DNA from: Lonicera japonica
Lineage: Eukaryota; Streptophyta; Magnoliopsida; Dipsacales; Caprifoliaceae
Direction: 5' to 3'
Length of the DNA: 64,000 nucleotides
Assembly: GCA_021464415.1 (NCBI GenBank)
Contig: CM038463.1
Coordinates: forward strand, 5,580,001 to 5,644,000
Below are positions 1 to 10,980 of this stretch, in pieces. The translations under genes were made by a program, and so were the position numbers. Numbering within the stretch: position 1 is the first letter of the stretch; each line of letters starts with the position of its first letter. The notes under the pieces were generated by a model. It did not search any database, was not told the origin of the DNA, and saw only the letters and a list, made by a program, of their open reading frames with translations.

Positions 1-734
1 ATCAAGGCTAGAAGATTCCTTCCAACACAGAGCAGGGATCCTTCTGTGGAAAATGTTCTCACTCTCCCCGAAATGAAGTCCATCGAGATCGTGGATAGTG
101 AAGGAAAGATGCGCATATTTTCCTCCCCCCCAATGTATCCAACGACACCAAAAATATCAAAAAGTACACAGAGTACCTTAGCTCTTTGGCTTCCTTTCGC
201 ATACAATCAACCTTCTTTGCCTTCGACATCCCAACTTTCAGGATAAAGTATCAGATCCCTGACTTGGTTAGAATTAGGGCTCCAGGTCAGGAGAAGAGGG
301 CTTGCTACTATAAGTCTAGGGAGGTCTGATTTTATGAGGAAGTCTTCGAGCACGGGCTGAGGTTCCCAATGGACGACCATATTAGGGAACTACTGGTGGC
401 TATAGACCTCGCTTCAGCACAAGTCAGCCCTAATATATGGTTTTACCTCATTGGGCCAGTGCTGATCTTTAGGGCCATCTTTGCTGGGAGTCACGACAAA
501 AGTATAAAGGAGTTAGTCACACTCTTTCAGCCCAAGGACAGTGGCGGGAAGAACAAGGGCGTCTTTAACTGCCCTTCAAGGCTAGGGACCTCGAAAATTA
601 TTTTTGGTTTCCTTGACAGCATCCCTAACGGAAGAAGAGGTTCTTCTATATCCCAGGTGTAGACTAGGAGCAAGATTTCAGGTATCCTAGTGTCTACGAT
701 CTCAAACGCTGGTTTTCAGAGCTAGCCTCCGTCA

Positions 735-822
735 GTAAGTTTGGCCTTCCTTTTTTTGTTTTATATATCTCTTCGAGCTCTATACATTAGGTTACTAAAA
801 TTTTCGTTCCTTTCCTTTTTAG
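735..822 (+). other. Putative intron 1 of the aORF
   Basis: The donor GTAAGTTTGG and the acceptor TTCCTTTTTAG after a T-rich tract interrupt the reading frame between the globular domain and the next coding block. This is inferred from splice motifs only. Confidence 0.5.
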
Positions 823-1225
823 TTAAAGAAAAGAATCCCTTGCTGGTGAAGTTAGACTGGATCGAAGACGCCAAGGATTTTTTCCTCGAGCACTATGCAG
901 ATATTGTAGCTCTTGGGATGTTATGGAAGTACAGCCTGGGCCCCAAACGCGCTGACATTGGCAACAACATTCTTATGGCAGAAGAACTCCCAACCTTGGA
1001 CGTACTCTTGACCTTTGAGTGCAACAACCCAAGGCTAAAGGCTTTCAAAAGATGCCAAAAGAAAGGCAGTGCTTAAGGCCCTGAAAGTCCGACAGCCATC
1101 GAAGGAGCTGGGGCTAGAATTGGCGTTCCGCAAGAATGAGTCCAAGAAGAAACTTGACCTGATTCCCCGGGGGATAGGGTTCTGACTGTATCTCCCCTCT
1201 GACAGGTACCTGTGGTGCCTAAGAA

Positions 1226-1309
1226 AAGTAAGCTTCGATTTTCCCTTTATTTTTTTTACAAGTAGAATTAAGCCTCATTCATAACTTGAGTCTTTGCCTT
1301 CTTTTTCAG
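1226..1309 (+). other. Putative intron 2 of the aORF
   Basis: The donor is GTAAGCTTCG after AAGAAAA. The acceptor is CTTCTTTTTCAG. Stops inside the interval and the T-rich 3' end fit a plant intron. Confidence 0.5.
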
Positions 1310-1865
1310 AGTTAATCTTCAAGGTGGATACCGACAAGACCACTAAGAAGAAGAATGCCTTGGCAAGAGGTCTGCCCCCTCCAAGAGGTCTAAGGGACCT
1401 GAGAAGTCAAAAGGAGTCGTCCATGTCCTGCCCTAGGAGCCCCAGCCAACTAAAGTCATGGCCATCATCACTAGTGACTTCCACCCAGAAGATGTGCGCA
1501 GCTGGGTGGACCTCATGAGTGCTCCTGTTAAGGACCTCCATTTACTTAGTCCAGAGAAGACAGCTTTGGAGAGAGGGAGAACTCTAGAAACCAGTTCCCG
1601 CAGTCCCATTGCAGAGGGCCCTAGAGGTAATGAAGGAATCAGAGTGGAGGAAGAGGAGTGGTTATAACTAGAGCCAAGGACGGCCCCGATCAGAACTCAT
1701 TCCCAAAAGAGTCTGGTGAGCGTATGCCTGAGCCCAGTACCCAGGACGACTCTGGCTTCTTTGTAAAGGGCTACACACTCCTCTCTCTGTCTCAAATGGT
1801 CCTGGAGCAGGCAAGGGAAAAGGGAACGAGCTCACTGGCTAGCTCCTTCAGCCTTCACATGAGTC

Positions 1866-1942
1866 AAGTACGTGGAGCTTGTCTTCCTGGGTTCTACCTT
1901 ATAAACTTTACTTGTATAACTTTGTTTCTTTATCTTTTGCAG
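1866..1942 (+). other. Putative intron 3 of the aORF
   Basis: The donor is GTACGTGGAG and the acceptor TTATCTTTTGCAG. The downstream exon opens the coiled-coil segment. Confidence 0.5.
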
Positions 1943-2740
1943 GCCATGAACCTCTTCTTTTCAACACTGCACTTGGTTGAGGAGGGCTCCAATGCCGTGG
2001 CCAACTCAGCTTTCCAGGAGCAACTCATGAGGACTCAGTAGGAGCTCTACATTGCCAAAAGCGACCTGGATAAAGCCAAAAATGATAAGAAGGTCATGTT
2101 GGAGTAGCTTAGCAATGCCTTATTGGAGACATAGGGCTTGAAGAGTAAGGTGGACAGCTTCAATAACATGTATGGCCAGCTAGAGTCTGCATATAAGGCC
2201 TTGGCGTAGGAGCATGAGGTCACCAAACAAGAGGCTTTCAGCTTTAAGTTCGAGCTGATCAATGCTAGGAGAGACCTCAAAGCCGCTGGGTCTACACTTG
2301 AGGTGGCTCAAAGAGCTGCAGAGTTGGAGTGTAAAAAGAGAGAAGATGCTGAGGCAGCTCTGAGTGGTAACTAGTCTCGGCTTTTTAACCTAAAGAAAGA
2401 GATAAAAAAGCTAAGAGAGTCCCTTCCTGCAATAATAGCTCAGAACGTTGAAGACTTCTGCGATTCTGAGGGCCATCTCTTGAGGATTTTTGACTTTTTG
2501 GTGACCGGCTTCTATAAGTGCAAGGAGCTAGCTCTATAAAGGCCTAAAGAGCTCGAGGATCTCAAAATTCTTTCAGAGATCAATGTGACTCCTGAGCTGG
2601 AGGAAAAAACAGCTGAGAAGATAGGTGACGCTCTTGTGGTGTTACAGTTAATCAGGGCAGAAGAGCCTGATGCACTGGCAAAGTGGGAGACAGGTGAACC
2701 CTCCCTTTTAAGGGCTGATGATGGGGATGATCAGTAGATT

Positions 2741-3640
2741 TAAGAGGTTTTTGCTTTTTCTATTTTGTTTAGAAATCTAGTACCTCTGTAACTACTTTCC
2801 TTATTAATGAAATAAATCATTTTTGCCTTGAAAATTTGCTTGTCTTATTTTGCTTTAATTTATGTATTTTTTTATCTAAGTTATCATGTGAAATGGAATG
2901 AGCCCAGTAGTACTCTAATGCCTCCAAATATAGAAAAAATTTAGACAATATAAAGCAAGATAAATAAATGTGCCTCAAAAGAGGTCTGTACCGTATACAT
3001 GAGAGGTCAGTGACCTGTTTGAGCTTGTTGAGCTAGTTATGCTTGGGTTTCTCAATACAAGTGAATTTCTTATTACTTTGGTTAAGCTTATAAGAGTCAT
3101 TCCCCCTAGACTTTAAGCAAAGTTTATTGAGAATTTTCAGATGTTAGTTAGACTCCCTAGTGTGTAAAAGAGCTCAAGGAGCTAATCAGACCCCTTTGGA
3201 AGAGAAATTGTTCAGTTTTCAACAGGCCTGTATTGAGGACCTTTTATGCTTGGTAACTAACCTATATGGTGATAGAAAATTCTTCTAAAAAGAAAACTTG
3301 TTCTTTTAACTATGTCTAGAGTAGAGTCATGCCCCCTTTTGACCTAGGCAATTTTGACAGTTTTCTCATTTATCAGCAGACCTCTTCAATCGTAAAACAA
3401 ACCTCTTTGTGAGAGGGTTTTGGCAGAATGCAAGTGTACTCAATGAGTTGGGCACTTACTAAACTGATGTCTTTGTGAGAGAATTTTTACAAAGTGCAAA
3501 TGTGCTCAATGAGCTGAGCACTTACTAAACTGACCTTCTCGTGAGAGAATTTTTACAGAGTGCACTTTACAAGTAATGAAATACCAAAACAAAATATTTC
3601 ATATACATTCTTCTTTGGAAATAACTATTTCAAAAGGTAC
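2741..3640. other. Non-coding spacer between aORF and pol of the Tat element
   Basis: This AT-rich sequence has no ORF on either strand that I can recognise. It corresponds to the region downstream of pol, which is hypervariable in Tat elements. It contains the 66-bp tandem repeat listed separately. Confidence 0.6.
3401..3570. repeat. Short tandem repeat, period about 66 bp, about 2.5 copies
   Basis: The word GTGAGAG recurs at 3409, 3475 and 3541. It is followed each time by T-rich sequence and a GTGCAA/GTGCAC word. The phrase GCACTTACTAAACTGA ends the first two units. Period 66 bp. Confidence 0.8.
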
Positions 3641-4740
3641 CGCCTGTTTTATCTCAAGGATAATATCTCTTGCGATGCTTTATATTCCATGGTCTTATGA
3701 GCTCCATGCCATCTACGGTCCTTAGATAATAGGTGCTAGGTCTGTTGACCTTGGTGACCATGTAGGGACCATTTCATTTGACAGCGAACTTGCCATGTTC
3801 AGAAATCTTGGTGGCTATGATGACTTTTCGAAGTACTAAGTCACCTACATTCAGACTTCTATGCTTGACCCTCTTGTTGTAACTTTTGACCATTATGGTT
3901 GAGTCTATACGTTGGTACTCCTATCTCCATTGGGATAACTGCTTCAATTCCGTAGGTCAGGAGAGAAAGGAGTTTCACCAGTTGAACCTCTGATGGTGGT
4001 CTGATAAGCTCATAAAACTTATGTGAGCTCTCTTCAGATCAATTTCCTTTGACATCATAAAGTATTTTCTTCAACGAGCTCAATAGGGTTCTGTTGGTGA
4101 CCTATGCTTGGCCGTTGGCTTGAGAATGGATAGGCGAGCTATAATGGTTCTTAATTCCATGCAATTTGCAAAAGTCTCTGAAGAGGTCAAAATCGATTTA
4201 CTTTCCATTGTTAGTGATCAAGCACCTTTGGAAAACTAAAACAGTAGATGATATTCCTCCACACGAAGCTCTGGATCTTCATGGTGGTGATCGTGGTCAG
4301 TGCCTCTACCTCAGCCCACTTGGTGAAGTAATTAATAGTTACTACTGCAAACATGGTCTGCCCCTTGCCCAAGGGGAAATGCCCAACTATGTCCATGCCC
4401 CATCTAGAGAAGTGCTAGGGGCTGTTGACAGTGGTCATCAGCTCTGCCGGGAGTGGTTATACATTGGCAAACCGCTAGCACTTGTTACATTTTCTTATGA
4501 GTTCTTTGGCATCTTACAGGATAGTAAGCCAAAAGTAGCCTTTTCTTCTAACTTTAAGAGCTAGTGAACGAGCTGTCGGGTGCCCTCCATGCAATTCTTC
4601 ATGAATCTCTAACAGAGCTGCTTGGGCTTGGTGAAGATGTAGGCAGAGAAGGAATGGAAGAACATAACCACATTTGTACAATTTGGCATCGATGACCACA
4701 TATCTGTTGGAAACATATACTATCCTTTTGGCCATCTTTT
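3640..4740 (-). pseudogene. Tat integrase remnant
   Basis: The minus-strand translation shows an HHCC-type zinc region (EIHEELHGGHP, then frameshifted CNKC at about 4440-4540). The catalytic core begins with MDIVGHFPLGKGQ (about 4396), followed by YFTKWAEVEALTTIT and FVWRNIIYCF, typical of Ty3/gypsy integrase. The second catalytic region reads ITNNGK at about 4200-4220, so the expected Asp is Asn. A TAG interrupts the zinc region after the last Cys, where Gln is usual. The C-terminal part reaches about 3650. It is non-functional because of frameshifts and stops. Confidence 0.8.
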
Positions 4741-4749
4741 TATCTTCTG

Positions 4750-5310
4750 AAAAAGCTTCCGTTCGTGAAGTAATTCAGAATTAGGTCAATCCAGCATTTG
4801 CAGACCTGCACTTGGGTCACATCTAGCTCTACAAATTCCTTAATAGCCTTTCTTTCCAGGTACTTTATATGAACACCACTAGGTACTTCTAACGATGAAG
4901 CAAGTTTGGCCAGGCGGTCTGCTTTATTATTCTGAGCTCGTGGGACCTTAATAAAGATTAAGTTTGTGTACTTCTGAGCCGATGCCCTCTCCTTAGCCAA
5001 ATAAGCATCCATGTGATCTTTTTTGCCATGTTGTGGCTAAATATTTAGCCAACTACAACGGCAGAATCCTTGTAGACCACCATCTATCTCGCCCCCAAGT
5101 CGCTAGCTATCCCCAGACCTAATATAATGGCTTCGTACTCACCCTCATTGTTGGAGGCTTTGAAGATAAATTTTAGAGATATCTCTAGGGTGTTAGCCTC
5201 ATGAGTGATCAGTACTAAACCAGCACCAGAACCTTTCAAGTTGAAAGCTCCATCAGCATAAAGTATCCACATGGGAATTTCTGGCGGCAAGTTCAACGAG
5301 GTGGTGGAGC
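4750..5310 (-). pseudogene. Second (archaeal-like) RNase H domain of the Tat polyprotein
   Basis: Minus-strand residues IPMWILYADGAFNLKGSGAG (about 5210-5275), then ASNNEGEYEAIILGL and VYKDSAVVV, preserve the D-E-D spacing of an RNase H fold. It lies between a first RNase H and the integrase. Position and motifs match the additional RNase H that marks the Tat lineage. The 3' part (5012-4740) continues in a shifted frame. Confidence 0.75.
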
Positions 5311-5760
5311 TTGAAGTGCCTGTGTCCACTGGTGGTAGCAATTCTGGTAGCTCAATGATCTGCTCTTCATCATAAGTGAACTCTGCTATAAAGTCTGCTA
5401 CAGTCTGGCCTTTCATCGAAGTCCGAAGCATGTAATTGATCACAAACTATCCGAACTCCAATGCCCAAATGGCCAATTTCCCTGATTGCTCCGGCTTGTC
5501 AAGAACCCTTCACAATGGTTGGTCTGTGAGCACATCAATGGTATGGGCCGAAATGTGAGGCCTCAGCTCCTAGAGGTGATGAGGAATGTGTAAGCCAAAC
5601 TTTTTCAACCTTGGATAATTCAGTTCGGCGGCATAAAGGGCTCTGCTTGTATAGTAGTCTAGAAGTTGTACCCCCTCTTTGTTTTTTATCAAGGTTGAGT
5701 TGACTGCTATTTGTGAAACTGCTACGTACAAGCTCAGAATTTTCCCTTTCTTTGGTGAGC
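5310..5760 (-). pseudogene. First RNase H domain and connector of the Tat polyprotein
   Basis: The minus-strand reading contains LSLYVAVSQIAVNS, LLDYYTSRALYAAELNYP and DVLTDQPL. The ORF at 5084-5443 then opens with NYMLRTSMKGQTVADFIAEF. These are typical of the gypsy RNase H that follows RT. In-frame stops are present (about 5450 and 5510-5575). Confidence 0.7.
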
Positions 5761-6890
5761 TAAGAAGAAAAAGAGCTCCTAAGTACTGCTTGAGCTGTTG
5801 AAAAGCCAGCTAGCACTCTTCCGTCCACTTGAAAGCTTTCCTGAGGGCTTTGAAGAAAGGATGGCACTTGTCTGTCGTCTTGAAAAAAAAATATATTTAT
5901 AGCTGCCACCTTCCCTCCCAAGCTTATGACCTCCTTCGGTTTGGTTAGGGATCTCATGTTGATCAGAACTTGTATCTTCTCAGGGTTGGCTTCGATTCCC
6001 CTTTAACTTACCATGAAACCAAATAACTCTTCCCTTTTCACTCCAAAAGCACACTTAGCTGAGTTGAGGGACACACTATTTTGCTTGAGTATGGCGAAGG
6101 CCTCAATGAGGTCTGCCACGTGGCTGGAGGCTTTGAGACTTTTGACTAGCATGTCATTGACATAAACTTTCATGTTTCTACCGATCTGGTCCTTGAACAA
6201 CATGCTCATGACCCTCTGGTAAGTGGCTTCGGCGTTTTTAAGACAAAACGACATGGCCTTGTAATAGTAGGTGCCTTCATTAGTAATGAATGAGATCTTT
6301 TATTCATCTTTGGAGACCATCCTAACCTAGTTCTAACCAAAATAGGCATCCATGAAGCTCAACGTTTCATGGCCCGTGGTTGAATTTACAAACTGATCAA
6401 TCTTTTAGAGTGGAAAACTGTCTTTTGGGAAGGCCTTATTGAGGTCCTTGAAGTTGACACATATTATCCACTTTTCGCTGTGCTTCTTCACGAGCACCAC
6501 GTTGGAAAACCATTTTGGGTAGTGAACTTCCTGAATAAAGCCAGCTCGAATGAGCTTCTGAACATCTTTTTTTACATCCAAGTTCCTTTATGTCGCAAAA
6601 TTTCTCTTCTTCTGTCTCACCGGGTTGAAGACTGGGTTAGCGTTGAGCCGATGCACTACAACTTCTAGATTCAGCCCCTTTATATCATTATGGGACCAGG
6701 CAAAGATATCAGCATTAATCCATAGGCATTGGGAAAGCTCTTCCTTAACCTCGAGACTAAGCTAGTTGCTAATCTTTAACACTCTGTCGAGTTATAGTGG
6801 ATCTAAAAACAGACATCTAGGTCCTTAATTGGTTTGCCTCTAAGCTCTTTCTCTTCATCTTAAGGGTCGAGAGTGTCAATTTCTCACTTC
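5760..6890 (-). pseudogene. Tat reverse transcriptase remnant
   Basis: The minus-strand reading gives KWFSNVVLVKKH, WIICVNFKDLNKAFPKD, then FCLKNAEATYQRVMSMLF, VYVNDMLVKS (about 6150-6180) and FGFMVS. This is the RT fingers-palm order of Ty3/gypsy. The catalytic YVDD motif reads YVND, a CpG-type G-to-A change. Several stops and frameshifts occur, and a thumb/linker segment (EANPEKIQVLINMRS) follows at about 5990-5940. Downstream (5957-5760) the frame is shifted again. Confidence 0.85.
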
Positions 6891-7481
6891 TCTGAATCAT
6901 TAGGCCCTTTTGTGTTAAGCAATTCTTCAAAAGCCACGGCTTGGAGCTTTACAACTGTGATATCAGTTGTTCTGACCTTCTTTAGAGCTTCGAATTGGTA
7001 GTATCGGACTTCTACTTGGTTTCCTCTAACCTCCTCAATTCTGTGGGGGGTTGGGAAACTCATGGTCAAACTGGAAGTCAAAATGGTAGCTCTGATTTTG
7101 TTAAAGGTACCCCTACTTAGGATGGCATTATAGTGGGGAGCCTTGTCCATTATAAGGAACTCCGCAATAGTGGTGACCTGCTTCGGAGCTGTCCCTAGAG
7201 TTACAACAAGCTTGATTATTCCTAAGGACTTGGTATTTTCTTCAAAAAAAACTGACCAGTGTGACTGTTGAATGGGTTAAATGCTTAGTGTAGAGGCCCA
7301 AGGTAGCCCCAGTGTCTATGAGAATCCGATGGACATTGTGATTGACCACAATTACTGTTATCACCAAAGGATCATTATGTGGGAACTCTACCTCATTCAT
7401 GTCTTCGTTTGTAAATGTGATCTCTTTAACATCATACTTCACTATCTTCGCAAGCCTGAAACTGAAGCACTTCGCCTCCAA
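6884..7481 (-). pseudogene. Tat aspartic protease and PR-RT linker remnant
   Basis: The translation of 7481-7242 contains ITFTNEDMNEVEFPHNDPLV, a typical sequence before plant gypsy proteases, and ILIDTGATLG, the retropepsin D-T-G-A active site. The linker resumes in another frame at 7150-6884 (MDKAPHYNAILSRGTFNKIRA, cut here to its start, up to GPNDSEK). One frameshift separates the two blocks near 7240. Confidence 0.8.
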
Positions 7482-7619
7482 ACTCGAAGACTTGGCCTAC
7501 CTAATATAGGCCTTTCTAGACAGGTTGCTATTGCCAGAGAAAGACGACCCCCCCTCAATCATGTAGATTTTATTGGTGTGATCCTTTCTCTTTCCTTTTG
7601 GGGAACTTCCGTCTTCTTG

Positions 7620-9040
7620 TCCATGTATTGGCGGAGCTATCCTTTCTGAATTAGCTTTTTAATTTCCTCCTTCAGCTTCTAGCAGTCGTCGGTCTCATGG
7701 CCATGATCCTTGTGGTATCGGTAGCACTTAGTCGTGTCCTCTTTTTTTCTTTGAAGTTTTCATCTTTCAAGGCTCTGGGATCTGCCCTAGTTCCAATTGG
7801 GTGTAGACCTCACCTAAGGGAGCTATTAGGGGAGTGAATTACTGGCGAGCTTGGCTTTAGCTTAGTTCGGACTTGTTCAAACCTTGCTGCCCTTCTTGCT
7901 CTCTCTTTCTTGGCTGTAAGGTGGACTGGGTACCCTTTGGCCCTAGGAAGAGGGCAGGAGAGCTGATAGACCTGATAGATCCCTTCCCCGTAAAGTCTCA
8001 TCCACACCGATTTATTTGTTGCCTTCATTTAAGAGCTCGGACATGATCTTAGGATCCATCCTCACCAGAGTCATCAGACAATATAGGGAGCTCACTCATT
8101 CCATGAAGGCTACCACTGCTACCCCTTAGTTGTGTTGAGGTTCGTGATCATGAGGCTTTCTTGGTTTAACGGTGAAGAGTTGGGTGGAGGATTTGGACTA
8201 TTTTCGGGTCCTAAAAAATGGGAAATAAACCTGGTACTGAGCTCTTATGAGCTCTGGATTGATCCTGGGAGCAAACTGTTGCACCACATTTGGGCTGCCT
8301 CCTTAAGAGTTGTGATAAAAGCTCAACACACGATACCATCTGGGACATTCTAAAGTCCCATTATGTTCCCATATTGTTGTCAATGGTCCACAAGGTCAGT
8401 GGTTCCGTCATATAACTCTAGTGTTGGGAGTTTGAACTTTTATGGGACCTGAAAGCTCTGAATGCGCTTCATGAATGGAGATTTGGAGTCCCTTACCAGA
8501 GCTGCGGCCAAGCTCCTTCCCATTTGGCCCATTGTCTTCATTATTTCGGCCATTTGAACTTTCATTTTTGGCATCAACCTCTTTCACAGACCCTTTGTGA
8601 GATATTTTGTCAAATACAAACCTTCAAGGTCTAACAGCTACTTCTCGCTCAGGTATTCGGAGTGGAGGAAGGGGATGTCGAGCCCTTCCACTTTGGCTTT
8701 GATGTCATGAGGCTTCATCCAAGCGTCTTCTTGCGAACCACGTGCATCTGTGGGTTTTTCAATGGTGGGGGAATAATTGTAGTTGAATCGACCAAATTTG
8801 AACTCACTGGTTCTGTTATGGCTCTCCCTAGATTCTCTGTACAGTCTCCAAGCCTTTGTCTGGCTGGGACTCGCGACAGGACTGGGAGAGTAGCCACAGA
8901 CGCAGAGGCTGCTGACCTGTTTCTAGAGCTGACTGAGGGCGTCTCCCTCTAGGCTATGAGTTTGTTGATTTAGAGTTGGGGGCAGCCTGTTGCTCTTGTA
9001 GGGCCAACAGGGGATCTGGCTGAGTGTGTCTTGAAGACAT
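7620..9040 (-). pseudogene. Tat gag remnant
   Basis: The likely start ATG is at 9040 (MSSRHTQPDPLLALQEQQ). The capsid-like core reads across 8600-8140 with stops: AFITTLKEAAQMW, LLPGSIQS, ELSTRFISHFLGP, a Retrotrans_gag signature. The C-terminal end (about 7750-7640) has RYHKDHGHETDDC followed by a TAG where Trp is expected and then KLKEEIKKLIQKG, the usual end of Tat gag. At least ten in-frame stops are visible. Confidence 0.85.
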
Positions 9041-9099
9041 AATGATTTTTAAAGTGTATTCTCGTTTGAAAAAGAGTGTATGTGTTTTGAGAACGTGTT

Positions 9100-9125
9100 G
9101 TTCCCACAAACGGTGCCAAACTATT
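9100..9125 (-). other. Putative primer-binding site next to the 5' LTR
   Basis: Reverse-complemented, the sequence is TTTGGCACCGTTTGTGGGAA. It resembles the TTTGGCGCCGT-GTGGGGA sites of plant gypsy elements, with a change at a CpG. It sits just inside the LTR end. Confidence 0.6.
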
Positions 9126-10075
9126 GGTGCTAAAAACCAGAAGCATATTTTAGACCACACAATCAAATAATCAGATCAAATAATTAAAATAATAAATACA
9201 ACAAACTAACATAGTCAAAGATGTATAGAGGAGGTTAGCCTCGTATGAAAATACTAGTTAGTCCTCCTCTGTGGAATAGAGTTAGGAGCTCAGTTTTTCC
9301 TGGTTATTGATATAACTAAGTGACTATTACAAACTCTTAGTGATCTATCTAGCTGGCCTATCCTCACAATACTACAATGAGAGTATGCTTTTAGCTACAC
9401 GAACTCTAGCTTCTCTGGATCAAGAGCTCTATCGTGTGCTCAGTATCTCTATCTTCTCTTCAAGCTATTGGTCACCCTTTTGCTGTTCTTTCAGTGTTGT
9501 TCTTGGTTGTTCAGAAGTTATTTGAGTTGTTGACAGAAGTAAATGCTTCTTCTATTATATGAATGAGAGGAAACGTGTGTGAAAGCTCTAAAAGCAGGCT
9601 TGAAGCCATGCCTTGATCATAACCAACTTGACCTTGTTTCTCCATAAATTTCGGTGCATTAAATGCAGTTGGTGCGCTCTTAATGAAGATTAGGGAGGTT
9701 CTGTGTGTTCTGCAGAGTAGCTGATAGTCGCCCATGCCGTTCGTCAGCTACTCTGTCAGAGTGGTTAGGCGATGGATCTCCAGAGCTCGTCAAAAGAGGT
9801 CTGGAATCTGAGCTCCGTAATTTGACGCGCATAATTAGCTCTTGAGCGAGTACCGAACTTATGGAGGGCTCTGTTCTCCTCGTAGTACTCGGGCAGGACT
9901 CCTCCGAGCTCTTTTCGTTAGGATACATTTGATTGCTAATGTGAACGATCATGCGTCAGCTTGTAATTGGCGGGATAAATCCAGTCACTAATTTACAAGA
10001 TTAGTTTAGATGGTGAATGTGTCTTGTAAGTTGTAAGATGTCAACGGTTTAACCCCCTTCACCTATACCATTACA
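9124..10075 (-). repeat. 5' LTR of the Tat element (right boundary uncertain)
   Basis: On the plus strand it begins TGGTGCTAAAA directly beyond the primer site. No gag coding is seen outside this point. I place the far end at the CA of CCATTACA (10075) because AT-rich unrelated sequence follows. A second candidate lies near 9960. The partner LTR is outside the window, so neither end can be verified here. Confidence 0.5.
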
Positions 10076-10110
10076 GTTTAAAAATTAAATCCCTAAAATA
10101 TATTTTAAAG

Positions 10111-10114
<4 letters not shown>

Positions 10115-10146
<32 letters not shown>
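10115..10146. repeat. (TA)n microsatellite
   Basis: An uninterrupted alternating AT run of about 32 bp follows AT-rich sequence at the edge of the Tat LTR. Confidence 0.95.
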
Positions 10147-10149
<3 letters not shown>

Positions 10150-10219
10150 CCTGTTTTGTTGAGGGCTGTGAATTCAGTTAGACTTTGGTCATGATAATTA
10201 CATCCTGGTAAAATATTAA

Positions 10220-10971
10220 GGAAACTTTTGAATTTCCACCCCACGTTATAATCCATATTTGACATCGAACCCCATTATTTAATTTCTTTAACTTTGCACC
10301 TCATTATCACTATTTTCGGTTTACTTCCGTTAGTGAAATATCAAGGTCACCAAAATGCCCTCATGTAGTCATATGTGCACATGAATTTCAGACCAGAGGT
10401 TCAATACCATCTTTGATTGTTGAATTATATTAATTCAAACAACCATATAAATAGAGGATTTGATAGTTAATTTCAACCAAGTGAGTTTTACTGATCTACT
10501 ATTGACATCATAAATTTAATTTTACAGAAAAGGCAACACAAAATATGAGTAATTTTTCAAGAAACGAATCTAAAACAATAGTATTGTTTAGATTGTCCTA
10601 AATCTAATCATTAATTAAATAGTAACACAATATTGCTACAAATTTTAGGAAGATAGAGAGGGGTTCCCGTTGCCAGCTCATTTTATTCATGTTTAGAAAG
10701 AGAGGTATTCCCGTTGTCTGTTGAGGGTTCATTTGGCGTAAGTTTTAAGAAAAGAATATGCATTCTAACCGTAATTCTCTTTTCCTAGATTTAAGAACTA
10801 AAATATGAAGTAATGGGTTAAAAGAGCTCTTTCTATTGATAATTAACAAACAGAGGGTAACAGAAAATTGTACTTTTGATAATTAACTAATGGAGGGTTG
10901 CATAAAATGGTAACAGTAAAGTGCAAAATCAAATTATGGTCAAAATTAGGGGTGCAAATTTAAAATTTCCC
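10220..10971. mobile_element. Mutator-like non-autonomous element (MITE), 752 bp
   Basis: A direct 9-bp repeat AAATATTAA lies at 10211-10219 and again at 10972-10980. Inside it the left end GGAAACTTTTGAATTTCC matches the reverse complement of the right end GGGAAATTTTAAATTTGC. The similarity continues inward (CACCCC; TTTGAC; TTTGCAC) for roughly 100 bp, with gaps. Long inverted termini plus a 9-bp duplication fit the Mutator superfamily. There is no coding potential inside. The repeat word is AT-only, so a chance match is possible but unlikely together with the termini. Confidence 0.7.
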
Positions 10972-10980
10972 AAATATTAA

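Larger units (their letters stand above)
1..2740 (+). pseudogene. Antisense extra ORF (aORF) of the Tat element, putative gypsy-type transposon protein, multi-exon, decayed
   Basis: The plus-strand translation at 369-662 (FPMDDHIRELLVAIDLASAQ, then PNIWFYLIGPVLIF) resembles the plant 'putative gypsy type transposon' domain. Plausible introns with GT...AG ends lie at about 735-822, 1226-1309 and 1866-1942, each with a pyrimidine-rich 3' end. The C-terminal part (about 1945-2740) is a heptad-like, Lys/Glu/Leu-rich coiled coil ending with an acidic tail at TAG 2738. In-frame TAG codons at about 2105, 2132, 2207 and 2371 sit where CAG (Gln) is expected. The first 240 bases are frameshifted. The role of these proteins is unknown. 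Other Tat elements carry such ORFs downstream of pol, in either orientation. The 5' end may start outside the window. Confidence 0.7.
1..10075 (-). mobile_element. Degenerate Ty3/gypsy Tat-type LTR retrotransposon (3' part outside window)
   Basis: Read on the minus strand the order is 5' LTR, primer site, gag, protease, RT, RNase H, a second RNase H, integrase, a non-coding block with tandem repeats, then an extra ORF in antisense (plus strand). Two RNase H domains and an antisense extra ORF are features of the Tat (Ogre/Retand) lineage. Every domain is broken by stops and frameshifts, so the copy is dead. The left end, with the 3' LTR, is beyond position 1. The right end is uncertain: a CA followed by AT-rich sequence near 10075 is the best candidate, and another lies near 9960. 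Confidence 0.85.
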
